Origin: Panagrolaimus kolymaensis
Taxonomy: Eukaryota; Nematoda; Chromadorea; Rhabditida; Panagrolaimidae
NCBI GenBank assembly: GCA_028622995.1
Contig: JAJQJQ010000016.1
Span: 1,736,001 to 1,800,000 of the forward strand
Length of the DNA stretch: 64,000 nt
Reading direction: 5' to 3'
In this document: in pieces, positions 23,876-35,942 of the stretch
Position numbering within the stretch: the stretch's first letter is position 1
Layout of the letters: each line of letters begins with the position of its first letter
Notes under the pieces: model-generated
What the model saw: the letters and a program-made list of their open reading frames with translations, nothing else
The model's database searches: none
Told to the model about the DNA's origin: nothing
Translations under genes and position numbers: made by a program

Positions 23876-24143
23876 TTATGTTTGTATTGTGCCCATTCCC
23901 ACCAATATATTGTATTGTAACACAAAAAATAAATCAGTTATTTATTTATTTTTATTACACCAAAGTTATATTAGAGAAATTAGAAGCACCGGTGACGAAG
24001 AGAAGTGAACTTCTGAATTACAATAAATCATTTGCTTTGTCCTTTTATATTCGATTTTGAGGCACCAAAAAAAATAAACGTTCAAATTTGCATTTGATAA
24101 ATTTTTTCCTTTGAAACTTGAGAAGATTTTATTTTTCAAAGTT

Positions 24144-26359
24144 TCAAAGCATTTTACATGGCTTTTCAATATGTTTGTTGAGATAACTTTTTAAAGCAAA
24201 AGACTTTCCACAATAATGACATTGATATTTCTTTTCGCCTATAAAAACAAAAAAAGTATTATTATTTTGAGTGACGGCAATAATCCTATGATGCGATCTA
24301 AGATGGTTCTTGCATATATTTTTTTTTCTTCTCTCGCATGAATGCCTTTGAACTTGTTGGCGACACTTTTTGAAAGGCTTACTATTGTGTCGCAAAAAAG
24401 ATGTTAAAAAAACATGATGAAGCTAGTTCACAAATTTTAGAAAAAAATACCGAAAAAAGCAAAACTTATTGTTTATTACTTAAAATTTGACGAAAATATG
24501 GGTTCTAAATTTCTTTTTGGTTGCACCAAAAAAGTTTTAAATTTTTTATGTATGTTTAGAAAGAAGTATAAAATTAGTTACACGTGTGAGTGTGCATATG
24601 AGCACGCAAATTGCTTCGATCCGCAAAAGCTTTCTGACAATGAGCACATCGAAATGGTTTTGATCCAGTATGTGATCTCATATGGCCTTTCAATAACCAA
24701 GGTCTTGAAAAAGTTTTATTACAAATATTGCATTGGTGTGAAGCTTCATGAGTTAGTAGATGCATGCTATAATTTAATTGAATTTGATCTTCAAAAAAAA
24801 ATACGAAGAATAGCACTTACCTCAACGCTGGCATTGAAACATACACCCGATCGCAATAAGTGCACTTTTTAGCATGTGGGCCATCCAGTGAACGATGAGT
24901 TTGTTTGTGTCTTGAAAGATTTGAGCTTGTTGCATAATGGCGCCCACATAAATCGCATTTATATCTTCCATGATTTTGATCCACGGATGACACAGAAGAT
25001 GAAGCACTTCCTTGAGATTCAGGAGTTTGAAGTCGGCGTTTACAACGGCCATCAGTAAATTGTAAATCCTCCGCTGTGTAATGTATTGTCGAGGGTGATT
25101 GTTTGATTTTTACTATAGGTAAAGAGCTTGCTGTTGAAGAAGTTCGTAAAAGGTCATCAATGGAAAATGTTGACTTTGTTGGAGAAATTTCCTAAAAGTT
25201 TTTATGATTTTTATTCAAAGTTACAGTATAATTTTTTTTAAATTCCAATTCAAAGCTATGGTTCTTTTTCTTATTTTTAAGGTTTTTGGCTTCTAAAGGC
25301 CTTTCTTGCTATATTACCGTAATCTACAAATGCCATCTTAAAACTCCTCAAAAAAATGTTATCGAAAAAGTAACAAGCTTTTTCTTTTGTTTTTACTTAG
25401 AAAAAGCCAGCAAAAAAGGCTTTGTAAGAATGTCAAAAATATATTTTTTTGACAAATGATTTCCGTAAAAAAAGATCTCGGCGCCATAGGATTAATTGTT
25501 GCATTTGACAACAAAATTGGGCTATGCCGGAAATAAGCTTTTCTTTCTTTTTTTAGGAACCATCCGAAAATTACCTTTGGAGATGATGATTGTTGAAAAA
25601 TGCTTGAAATGGTTGTTGTGGGAATTGATGATGGTGAAGTTGTTAAATGTTGGTGTTGTTGCTGTTGCTGATGTTGAGAAGATGATTGCTTTGCCAAAAG
25701 GAAACGAAGTTGGAAGGCAGCTGAAAAAATAAAAATGAAGAGGTTGTTGCATAATATTTTTTGGCTCAAAAAGAATATTTATAACAAGCGATTTCCTGAA
25801 ATCTCTATTTTTTTGTTGCACCAGTTTTCTTCAAATTTTAGTTTGTTGCTTAACCAAAATAAAAAAAATGCCGACAAGATTTTTAAGTTTTTTAAGTGTT
25901 TCTTTGTTGAGAAAGTTTTAGATTGGAATTCAAACACTTGAAGAGCTTTATTGCGTTTTTTTTTTTGCAAAAGGAATAAAAGAATTTTTTTAAGATTAAA
26001 GATTTAAGGAAACATCAGTAAAAAAACTTACAATACATTACTTGAAGTTGAGATACATCAAAAATTGGTGGAAGCAACAGAGGTCTTTGAGGAAATTGAA
26101 ATCCAAAAGCTGCTTCAAAATTTGGATTCATCGGTGTTATGGAAGCAGGCAACAAAGGGATTTTTTGAGAATTCTGCATGATTCAACAGTCGACGACGAC
26201 TTGTAGAAAGTTCTTTTGGTTAAAGCAATCTTCACATCTTTTTCTTTCTTATTTTTCAATACTCTCGACATCGTGCTTCTTCAAGAAAATGGGCGGAGTT
26301 TTTTCTAAGATTACTGTGGTTGGTCGAGAACGACCGGGGAAACCATGGTCATCAGCCAT
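24144..26359 (-). CDS. Scratch/Snail-family C2H2 zinc-finger transcription factor
   Basis: Five C2H2 fingers in the Snail superfamily order. Finger 1 '[21 protein letters not shown]', finger 2 has '[17 protein letters not shown]', finger 3 '[17 protein letters not shown]', finger 4 '[17 protein letters not shown]' and finger 5 '[17 protein letters not shown]' with a final Cys. The finger-5 '[10 protein letters not shown]' favours Scratch over Snail, as in C. elegans CES-1/SCRT-1. Coding exons on the minus strand are 26179-26041, about 25719-25575, about 25191-24821, 24766-24582 and 24238-24144. The N-terminus is Gln/Ser/Pro-rich and contains '[10 protein letters not shown]', an eh1-like Groucho-binding motif. 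The start may be 26179 or, by an in-frame GT-AG intron, the ATG at 26359 ('[15 protein letters not shown]'); the second is my weaker preference. No SNAG motif is visible. Confidence 0.88.
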
Positions 26360-28659
26360 TTTGTTTCAGAAGAAGAAAAAAAAAACGAAGGAAGAAAAAA
26401 AATTGCGCAACCAAAGCATCTGCGTTTTTTATTTTTGGCGACAGTCTTTCTTCATTGGGTTATGATTGTAAATGGAATTAAAAGTGTCCATCTTCGGGTC
26501 AAAATTGCCGCCAATTAGTTACTTACTTTTCATTAATTTTTAATAAAGCAAAAAAAAAAAATCATTTTTATTTTTCCTGAACCAAAACATTTTGTCCAAG
26601 ATTCTGACAATAAAAAGAGCATGGGATTAAGAACCAGGTGAAGTGTTGTGCAACATAGCGCTTATAGCTTAATCCATGAAATTGCAGATGGCTTTTTTTT
26701 CCACTCAATTGAATATTTTCCTGGATCGCCTTACAAATCCTATCATTAAGAGGTCAACAGGTCATTGACGCAATCGCAAATTTTCCATCTTCCATAAAAA
26801 AAAAATTAATCGTTGCTAATAAAAATGTGAGAAAACATTCATACAAACATGCATGCATACAATAATGTAATTTAATTCTGACTTTTTTTTGTTTTGTTTT
26901 TAACTAAAAGTGCCATTTTCAATAAACTCTTGACTGCGCACTTGACTAAAGAAAATACTTTTCGTGAATCAAGATCACGCCAGCTATTTTAATGCTTGAA
27001 AATACTCTTATTTAGTTTCTTCATTCATTAAGAAATTACACAATACAATGAAAGCTTTTTATTAGCAAAAAGTAAGGGGTACTTGCAAAACAAAAGAAAT
27101 ATTTTTAAAACGATCGGTCGAAGATTTTTTTTTTGATTGTGTTTCTTGAAAATATCATGAAAATTTTATTTCATCGAGAACGAAAAATTTTCAAAGTTAA
27201 TGGTTTCAAAATACTGTAAAATACAATATAAAATTTAAAAAATATTTATCTTGATTACAATTATTCCTTACTGTAATCAAATGAAACAAAAGCATCTTCC
27301 TCCAAGATGCAGATGGTTTTTTAGTTGTCTACGTTGGATCAGCAGGTGCCAAATTGGTTGCATATGAGCTTGTTGGTCACTCTTGTGCAATAAATTTCGG
27401 GTCACTTGTATTTTTTCCATCCTTTTATTTCCATCTCATGTATCTTTTTTTTTTAGTATTTTAATAATTTGATCTAATTGAGCGAATGTATTAAAAAAAG
27501 ATCCAAATTTCAATCATGTACGCTCAATATATCAAAATCTAGCACCAGATTTTTGTGTGCTTCATTAGCGTCCAAAAGCCATATTATGTAAATTAGCGCG
27601 GATCTTTTAAAAGAAAAGTTCGCGCAACGGGAGGTCAGCAACATTTGATGAATGCGGCATCATGACATAATCCTTCGCTGCGGACGCTAGCTTTGAATCA
27701 AAATTATTTCCATCGGTCAAAAATTTCTAAACAATTCGCTAAAACAAAATAAATCAAAAAGAAAATTTGCCGCTATGTTTAGCCTTTTTAAGAAAATGAA
27801 ACATCTTCCCATTATTTTTTTTAAAGCTTATGTTTTGATACCGTAAATATTTTTGCGTTTCTTCTTGTTTGTCCCTTGAGCATTTATATAAAACTATGAC
27901 AAAATCATGACAAACCATCAGAGAGAAAAAAAGGAAATGCAGATGGCATTTGACAAAACTTTGTGATTAGATTAGCTGTCAATTAAAAAAAAGTAACTCA
28001 TAGCTATAGTTTTTGTTATTTTTTATTTATACAATTTAAAAATTTTAAACAACCTTTTAAAGGAACAGTCTCATTTTGGCTTTTTGAAATTTGAAATGCC
28101 GGCTTTTGTCCAATTCAGATGCGAGCAGAATGCAAAAGCCTTTGTTTCAATACTTAGAAATTTTTTTTGATTTTTTTGTTTTTCGAGGATTTTGCCTAGA
28201 TGATGAAGGCTAGTAGCATTAATATTACCTATATTCAATACTTTCAATATGCTGAGTGGTCAAAAGCTATTTAGAAGAGTAGCTACATATGCGCATCATC
28301 AAAAAAACAAAAAAATCAAAAAAAATTTCTAAGTACTGAAACAAAGGCTTTTGCATTCTGCTCGCATCTGAATTGGACAAAAGCCGGCATTTCAAATTTC
28401 AAAAAGCCAAAATGAGACTGTTCCTTTAAAAGGACGTTTTACAAAGTTTTAGACAAATAAAAAAAAAAGCTGTCTAATTTCAAATTGCGAAAAAGCAAGC
28501 AAATCGCCGAGTCCCTGATCAAGAGATCCCAACACGAAGGCCTAAATTACAGTAACGTTTGAAAAACGACGACTAAAAAAACTTTTTTTTCTCTTCTTGC
28601 ATCTTTTGCATCCAAAAGGCGAACTATCGCTAATTTGTTGGCTTCTTTTTCATTTCATA
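26360..28659. other. 2.3-kb gene-poor intergenic region
   Basis: The region lies upstream of both the Scratch-family gene and rpl-43. It holds a long inverted repeat (28053-28434), reported separately, and a GC-richer structured island at 27566-27689. The rest is AT-rich with no credible open frame. Size and position make it a candidate for Scratch-gene cis-regulation (inference). Confidence 0.4.
28053..28434. mobile_element. Long inverted repeat (foldback element), about 382 bp
   Basis: The left arm (28053 to about 28183) and right arm (about 28301 to 28434) are reverse complements over about 130 bases with very few mismatches. They begin with the 14-mer CCTTTTAAAGGAAC and its complement. 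The unpaired centre is about 117 bases. There is no open frame. The TTAA inside both ends could mark a TTAA-type target site, but the symmetric termini make the boundary ambiguous. It is best read as a non-autonomous foldback transposon or MITE, unrelated in sequence to the element at 23158-23414. Confidence 0.7.
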
Positions 28660-29148
28660 ATGGTAAGTTGTTATTATTTCTATTTAAGGTTGATATCTAT
28701 AATCTTTCAAGCATATTTAAGCTTCTAAAGCTTTCTTTAAAAAGTTTTCAAGTTGAAAACGAGTGGTTTTCAATAGATAAAAATCCTTATATATATTTAA
28801 AGTTACTTATAACTTTTTTTTTCAGGCTAAACGTACTAAGAAGGTCGGAATCACTGGTAAATATGGTACCCGATATGGTGCATCACTTCGTAAACAAGTC
28901 AAAAAGATGGAAGTCTCCCAGCATTCAAAGTACACTTGTGCGTTCTGTGGAAAGGTAAGGTTTACATCTTTTATATCACTTTTTTAACCGTCCTTTTTTA
29001 GGAAGCTATGAAAAGAACATGTGTTGGCATCTGGAAATGTGGTAAATGTCATAAGATCGTCGCTGGTGGAGCCTACGTCTACAGCACTACAACCGCTGCC
29101 ACTGTTCGAAGTACCATTCGTCGTCTTCGTGAAACCAAGGATGTTTAA
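28660..29148 (+). CDS. rpl-43: 60S ribosomal protein eL43 (L37a)
   Basis: Complete cytosolic large-subunit ribosomal protein of about 91 residues. Exon 1 is only the ATG (28660-28662); exon 2 is 28826-28954 and exon 3 is 29002-29148. It begins '[20 protein letters not shown]' and has the zinc-ribbon Cys pairs 'CAFC' and 'CGKC', plus the 'GIWKC' and '[10 protein letters not shown]' segments diagnostic of eL43. Codon use is richer in GTC/AAG/CGT than neighbours, as expected for a highly expressed gene. Confidence 0.97.
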
Positions 29149-29410
29149 ATTTGTTATTTAATGCAACTGTTGTTTTTTTGGTTTTTATAAATCTTTTGAA
29201 AATACATATTTGTTGTCATAATCTTTGTAGAACATTTATTTAAATTTGTATAACATTTTTTTCTCATTTGGGTTTTCGCATTCTGTCAGTGAAAGCTTCA
29301 TTCAGCACATTTCGATCACTTTGAAAATTTACGAACTCTTCCTTCACAAATCAAGCTTATTTGACGGTTTTGTGCATTTATTGTGCTGACTTTCCTCGAC
29401 CTCGTTGAAA

Positions 29411-30905
29411 ATGTTGTCAGAAATGATAAGTCTTCTGTTTACTCTGTTACAACTTCTGCTGGTAGTATCGGCAATTGCTTCTGGAATAGCAGTGTGTGGT
29501 GGTGGTAAAAAGGTTTGTTGTCTATTTATGTTTCATCAACTTAATTAATCATAGTCGTTTTGTTTAGAAGAAGAAAGGTAAAAAAGGAAAGGGAGGAAAG
29601 CCCAAGAAGAAGGTTAAGAAAGAAAGTGGTGAAGAAGTAAATGATGGTGATGAGGAAAATGATGAAAAAGAAGATGATCCTGATTTAAAGAGTCAAGAAA
29701 AGCCTAAAGATGGTGCTCCTCGTCCTCCTGCTAAAGGTATTAAATTTTGTTTGATTTTTTTTAAAGATTTCTTTAAATTATTTTAGGCGGAATGGCTGGT
29801 ACTCATGATCCCAACTATCAAACAATGGCTGGTATTGCAGGTGACGCATTTGGAAAGGATAAAGCTGGAGGTGCTGCTGCTGCTGGTGGAGGTCCCAAAG
29901 CTCCTGCCGCTGGTGGTATGACTTTTTGACACTTACATTGATTAAATTTTTATGTTTAGGAATGGCCGGAACGCATGATCCTAACTATCAAACGCTTGCT
30001 GGTATGGGACAAGACTGTTTTGGAGCTGATAAAGCCGGTGGTGGCGGCGCCGGTGCTGCTGCTGGTGGTCCTAAAGCCCCTGCTGCTGGAGGTCCTAAAG
30101 CCCCTGCTGCTGGAGGTATGATATTTTAAAAGTAACATTCGCTTAATCATTCATTTTTAGGCATGGCCGGTACCAATGATCCTAATTATCAAACTCTTGC
30201 TGCTATTGGAGGTGACGCATTTGGAGCTGATAAGAAGGTCGCAGGTGGTGGTCCTAAACCCGGTGGTGGTGCTGGAGGAATGGCTGGCACGCAGGATCCG
30301 AACTATCAAACTCTTGCTGGTATGGGTCAAGATTGCTTTGGAGCTGATAAAGCCGCTGGTGGTGGTGGCGGTGGTGGTGGTCCTAAAGCACCTCATAATC
30401 AACAAGTCAAAGCTGGGACAAACGATCCAAATTAGTATGTTTGTTTTTATTGAATTTAAGTTTTTTACGTTATAGTTTTGTCATTTTAGCCAAACTCTCG
30501 CTGGCATTGGTGCAGATTGCTTTGGAGCTGATAAGAAAGCTGGTGGAGGCGGAGGAGGAATCCCTAAAGCACCTCAAAACCAACAAGTCAAAGCTGGAAC
30601 AAACGATCCGAATTAGTTAGTTTTTAAGTTAGTAGTTTTATTGCTATATTTTTTGTTTTTTTAGTCAAACTCTCGCTGGTATTGGTGGAGATTGCTTCGG
30701 TGCCGATAAGAAAGCTGGTGGAGGCGGAGGTGGAATCCCTAAAGCACCTCAAAATCAACAAGTCAAAGCTGGAACAAACGATCCAAATTAGTAAGTGTTT
30801 AAATTATTCATAATTAAAGCATAACCTGATTACCTGATTTTTAGCCAAACTCTTGCTGGCATTGGTGGAGATTGCTTTGGTGCGGATAAAAAGAAAAAGT
30901 TCTAA
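29411..30905 (+). CDS. Repeat protein with seven DPNYQTLAGIGxDCFGADK units
   Basis: Probably a secreted or membrane-tethered nematode protein. It starts with a hydrophobic segment ('ISLLFTLLQLLLVVSAIA'), then a Lys-rich and acidic stretch, then seven copies of a unit of about 20 residues around Asp-Pro-Asn-Tyr-Gln-Thr, separated by Gly/Ala/Pro-rich spacers. Units 2 and 4-7 have a Cys in 'DCFGADK'; units 1 and 3 have Ala. Early repeats are on exons with phase-1 introns in Gly codons. The last three repeats are split by introns inside the Tyr codon (near 30435, 30616 and 30791), and each donor reads AATTAG, so intron retention meets an in-frame stop at once. The protein ends 'GADKKKKF'. Function unknown. 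It lies 262 bases after rpl-43 on the same strand. Confidence 0.8.
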
Positions 30906-31620
30906 AATCCATCTATTCAACAATAAATCTTCATTTCTCACTTCTGTTGTCATCTCATTTGTAATCTAAATAAATCATTTTATCTTACTATATCTTTTTT
31001 TTATCATAAAAATTTCTTCGTTCAAGTTGTATAAACACGATATTGATAGTGCAGACATTTAAGCAAATGATTATTTACTACAAAATTTTAGAGTTTTGAT
31101 TCAACATTTAAATGCTGGGTTCGTTCTCTATCACTTTCTCTCCATTAGTTATTACTTTTTTTAACAATATAATTTAAGAAATTAAGCAGTATGTAAAAAT
31201 AATGTGTTGATTATTTTCATAATTGAAAACAACCCAGCATTTTTGTATTTTGGTGAAATTAAATGCTTGGTAGGAAAAAAATCAATAATCTTTGAATGGT
31301 TAAAACAGTTATTTAAAAAAATAGCTAAACATTTTGTTATTCCCATTTTTGATGGTTTATAAATATTATAATAAAAATGTGAAAGCTTTGTTACAATATT
31401 TTGAGAGACTTTCACCATTATGATGTATGCGTTCACATAAACACATTTTTGAAAGAAAGAAAAAAACACCGATTCGTTGAAATATGCTTTATTCGATTCA
31501 AATTTAAAAAAAATTAGCGATAAATATTCATTCGAGTTATTAAAAATGCAAATTTTTGAAAAAGAAAAAAACCTTTTCAAAGAATAATTACTCTTTCACA
31601 ATATTTATTCTCTCAAAAAA
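30906..31620. other. Intergenic region
   Basis: Contains the 3' UTR of the repeat-protein gene and the upstream region of the SH2-pseudokinase gene. It is AT-rich; the minus-strand open frame at 31182-31580 has no convincing domain or start context. I see no gene. Confidence 0.4.
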
Positions 31621-33283
31621 ATGTCAGAAGAAGAAGAACGACTCTCATCATTTGCTTCTGAAGCAGCAATGAGCGCAAATATGCTTACAACGGTTGAATC
31701 TCTCCATTATTTTGAACAAGGTTGCTTGGCTCTTTCAGTTGATCGAACTTTAGTTCCATATCAGAATTATGAATTGTGGAAATCTCTTCGCGAAGAATGT
31801 GCATCTCTTGGAATCTTTCCTCAAACAACAAAGAATATCAATCATAAAAAATTGGAAAACTTTTGGTTATCTCAATTTGGAAAATTAACTCAAAGCTTTG
31901 TTGAAAATGTAATTTTAAAATCAAAAGGTTTGGTGTCTTTTTTTTATAACTTTGCGTTGGTAAATGAAATTTATTAATTTTAGGTGACTTCTGTGTTTGG
32001 AAAAAAATTGATGACACTTCGATGCTTTCTATCAAAGGAAAAAAAGATGCCTGCTTTCATTTTCGAATTGTAAACAATCATAATGGATTCTTTATTGCTT
32101 CCACTTATGGCGTTTATGGCGAAACTTTGTCTGAACTCATTTTAAAGCTGTTTTCAAGTCCAGTAAGTCTTATAAATAAAATTTATTCCAATGAAAAATA
32201 AAATTTGTTTAGCTCAATGTTTTAACAACTATTGCTGGAGATAAAGTTTCAATGAAGAATGTTGTTGAACCTCAAACATTTAGCAAATATTTTGCTACTT
32301 CTGATGTTATCAAGAAAGAAAAAGAAGTTATCGTCACTCGTCAAAATAGAGTAAGTGAATTTTACTTCCATTCCATTGGAAGTTTATTTTATATATCGAG
32401 CGTAACCATTATTTTACGAGAATATGTTTCACTTATTTAGCCATTTTATTTTTTTCAGGTTTATCAAGGATTTTTGGACACTAAAAATGCTATCATCTTT
32501 GAATCCATCCATTCTAATGCTAACAATTTTGATGAAATATTTCAAGAACTTTTAACTTCTGTATTCTTGACTCAAAACGTCGCAAATGCTTCCTCAATGT
32601 TTTATCTTCTCAACTCAGCTCAAACAAATTCTTTACCTTTTCAACGAATCTATTCCAAAACAGCTTATGGCAATTTTCAATCAATCGCGTCGAAGGATGG
32701 TATCGCTTTCCAAGATAAACTCAATTGCATTCTTCAAATTTCTCTTGCATTGTCTGAACTTCATCGATTTGAAATTATTCATGGGAACATTAGAACTAAA
32801 GTTATTTTTGTTGATCTATGTTCTGATACCAACAATTTGAAATTTCTCTTAGGAGGATTTGAAGAAGCTGTAATTGGAGTTAAAAGCAAACGATGCAATC
32901 CATTTATTTTATCACATCTTCGAATGTTAGCACCTGAAATTTTTCAAACTCTTTGCTTTACAAAGGAAACTGATGTCTATGCTTTTGGTGTAACTCTTTG
33001 GGAAATCTTCACTGGTCGTAAACACTGTAATGGAGAAGCTGCAAGAAATATAGTTCATAATGCCTTTTTAGGAGATTTAAAACGCTTCGGTAAGCTTTTA
33101 ATTTCTTATCAAATTGTAGTTCAATATATTTCAGAATATGATGAAGCCGTTCCTACTCGAATCATCGACTTGATCAAACAATGCTGTAAAGTTGATAATT
33201 CAAAACGTCCCACAATGAATGGAATTTGGATGACACTTTCTCAATTTCATCATCAATTTTCAAAGAAAAAACATGAACAATAA
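31621..33283 (+). CDS. SH2-pseudokinase (tyrosine-kinase-like, catalytically dead)
   Basis: About 500 residues in six exons. After an N-terminal helical region, residues about 103-160 read 'DFCVWKKIDD...FHFRIVNNHNGFFIASTYGV', an SH2 fold in which the phosphotyrosine-binding Arg of FLVRES is replaced (FCVWKK). A tyrosine-kinase-like domain follows: the C-lobe shows 'EIIHGNIRTKVIFVD' in place of HRDLAARN, 'LLGGFEEA' in place of DFG, then 'LAPEIFQ' (APE), 'TDVYAFGVTLWEIFTG' and 'CCKVDNSKRPTMNGIW'. The catalytic Asp and the DFG Asp are absent and no glycine loop is visible, so it should be inactive. HGN is also found in JAK JH2 pseudokinases. The closest group is unclear; Fer-like nematode kinases are another option. 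Its stop lies 44 bases from that of the convergent NUDT21 gene. Confidence 0.78.
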
Positions 33284-33327
33284 TTTTATTTGTGAATAAT
33301 AAAAACAAACAATAAATAAATAAACAT

Positions 33328-34192
<865 letters not shown>

Positions 34193-34456
34193 AGCTATAA
34201 GAAATTATGAAAATACAAAATATTAGACAGTTGAAGGTTTCGCTAGCCTCGTAAGACTTTGCCATTTCAAACCGCGCATTCCTTTTTATAAATAATTCAT
34301 CGTTTCAAGAACCCTTACTCGCTGTGAAAGAAGAAGCGCCGAAATTTTTGTGTTAGAACAAAAAAAAGAAGAGAAATCATTGGAAAAGTCAAACAACCAT
34401 TTTTAACAAAAAGATCAGAAAATCTAAGCTTGCATTATTAAATTCAAAAATTCAAA

Positions 34457-35347
34457 ATGATCACTCCAAAAATGACGCCTTCAATGAATATAAAGAAATC
34501 TCAAAAGTTTTCTAACTCTCAACCAAAGCTTCCTCCATTTGAACGTTCTAAACATGATTATGATCGAGCTGAAAATGAATTTCAACGAAGCATTGCTGAA
34601 GCTGAACTTCGATCACGTTCATCATTTTCAAAGTCTGCTGTAAGCTGTTTTCCACCTTTAATTTACAAAACTAATGAAAAAATTTTTAGTTTGGCATGAG
34701 TTCTATGATTTATGACGATGATGATCTCTTTGAAGCTGTATCTTTTTCAAAAAGTGTTGCTTGGGTATGCTTATATTATTTTATAATTAAGACTAATACT
34801 TTGTTTTTAGGGTATTCATGGTGGTAACCAACCTTCTGCTAAATCTTCTGTTAAGCCTGAAAACGACTTTTCTCGTTCTGTTGGTGGTCAACAACAAATT
34901 AAATCTGATAATTACAAAACAACTCTTTGCTACCAATGGAAAGATAAGAGAGAGTGTAGTTATGGCGGTTTGTTTTCACTCATTATTTTCAATAATCTGA
35001 TTGTGCTTTTTGTTTTAGAAAACTGTCGATTTGCGCATGGAGAGTATGAACTCAAGTTAACTCGAACTGTTTGTTTCTTTTACTTGCGATTCAAATAATT
35101 AATACATGTATTTTAGGCAAATCCTCACTACAAAACTGTTCTCTGCCATAACTTTGCCTTTTTCGGTGAATGTCCTTATGGTTCTCGTTGTAACTTCATT
35201 CATCGTCGAAATGCTTCTCCATCTGATGATATTCCTGAACCAGAATTATCGGTTTCAAGCTCTTCCATGACTGACGGCACAAGTGATTCATGTCCTTGGA
35301 GTTATGGTCCACCCTTTTTCAACTCTGAGTCTTCAAATAGCCCTTAA
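34457..35347 (+). CDS. Tandem CCCH (TIS11-type) zinc-finger RNA-binding protein
   Basis: About 235 residues. Two C-x8-C-x5-C-x3-H fingers are preceded by the YKT lead-in: '[18 protein letters not shown]' with 'CRFAH', and '[19 protein letters not shown]' with 'CNFIH'. Finger 1 is split by an intron after 'CSYG'. The inter-finger linker is kept in frame by using the donor GTTTGTTT after 'LKLTRT' (about 35069), not the earlier GTTAACT. This is the tristetraprolin/TIS11 arrangement used in nematodes by germline and embryonic mRNA regulators such as POS-1, MEX-5 and OMA-1; I cannot say which is the orthologue. The N-terminus is basic, and the C-terminus is Ser-rich. Confidence 0.9.
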
Positions 35348-35942
35348 CTCATATATTTTTGGTTGTTTCTAACATGTATATTATTTGTTTGACATAGGTT
35401 TTTATTGTTGATTTTTTTAAAATGTTTATTTTTGATTGCTTTTGAAGATTTATTATATACTTTTTTTTTACTGTTTACCATGCAATCATTTTACCGAATA
35501 AAATTGTATATGCTTTTTTAAATTCTTTAAATTTTCAAGAAAACAACTCATTCCAAGAAAAGAGTAGTTTATTAGTTGATGATCATTAAAGTGCAAAGAA
35601 CACACATTGCTTGAGGGTTGTAATGCGGCTGGCTGCCATCATCGTGCATCAGTTGCATATTTTCATTTATGTTCATTGTTTTGATATTTTTTATGTGATA
35701 GTTTATTTAGTACAAAAATTTTAGAGACAATATTAACAAAGTGAGTGGCGTTTTTTACCATAACAAAAATTTGCATAACCTTCGAATTTATATAAAAGTG
35801 ATAAATTTTTTTTGATCACAATCAGTATTTTACTGAACTGGATAATGCTGTAAATTAACAAAAGATTATATTTGGCATATTATTGGGCTTTATATTTTCT
35901 GCTTCATTTTAAAGTTATCTCACAACAAGAAAGAAGAAAAAC
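35348..35942. other. AT-rich intergenic region
   Basis: Contains the 3' UTR of the CCCH gene and the upstream region of the carrier gene. I see no coding or structural feature. Confidence 0.4.

Noticed and set aside
24144..24395. Longer reading of the last Scratch exon starting '[10 protein letters not shown]'
   Set aside because: It is intron sequence read through; splicing at 24238 joins finger 4 to finger 5 in the family spacing.
29956..30405. Minus-strand open frames over the repeat gene
   Set aside because: They are antisense shadows of the Gly-rich repeats; the plus strand has signal peptide, splice sites and stop.
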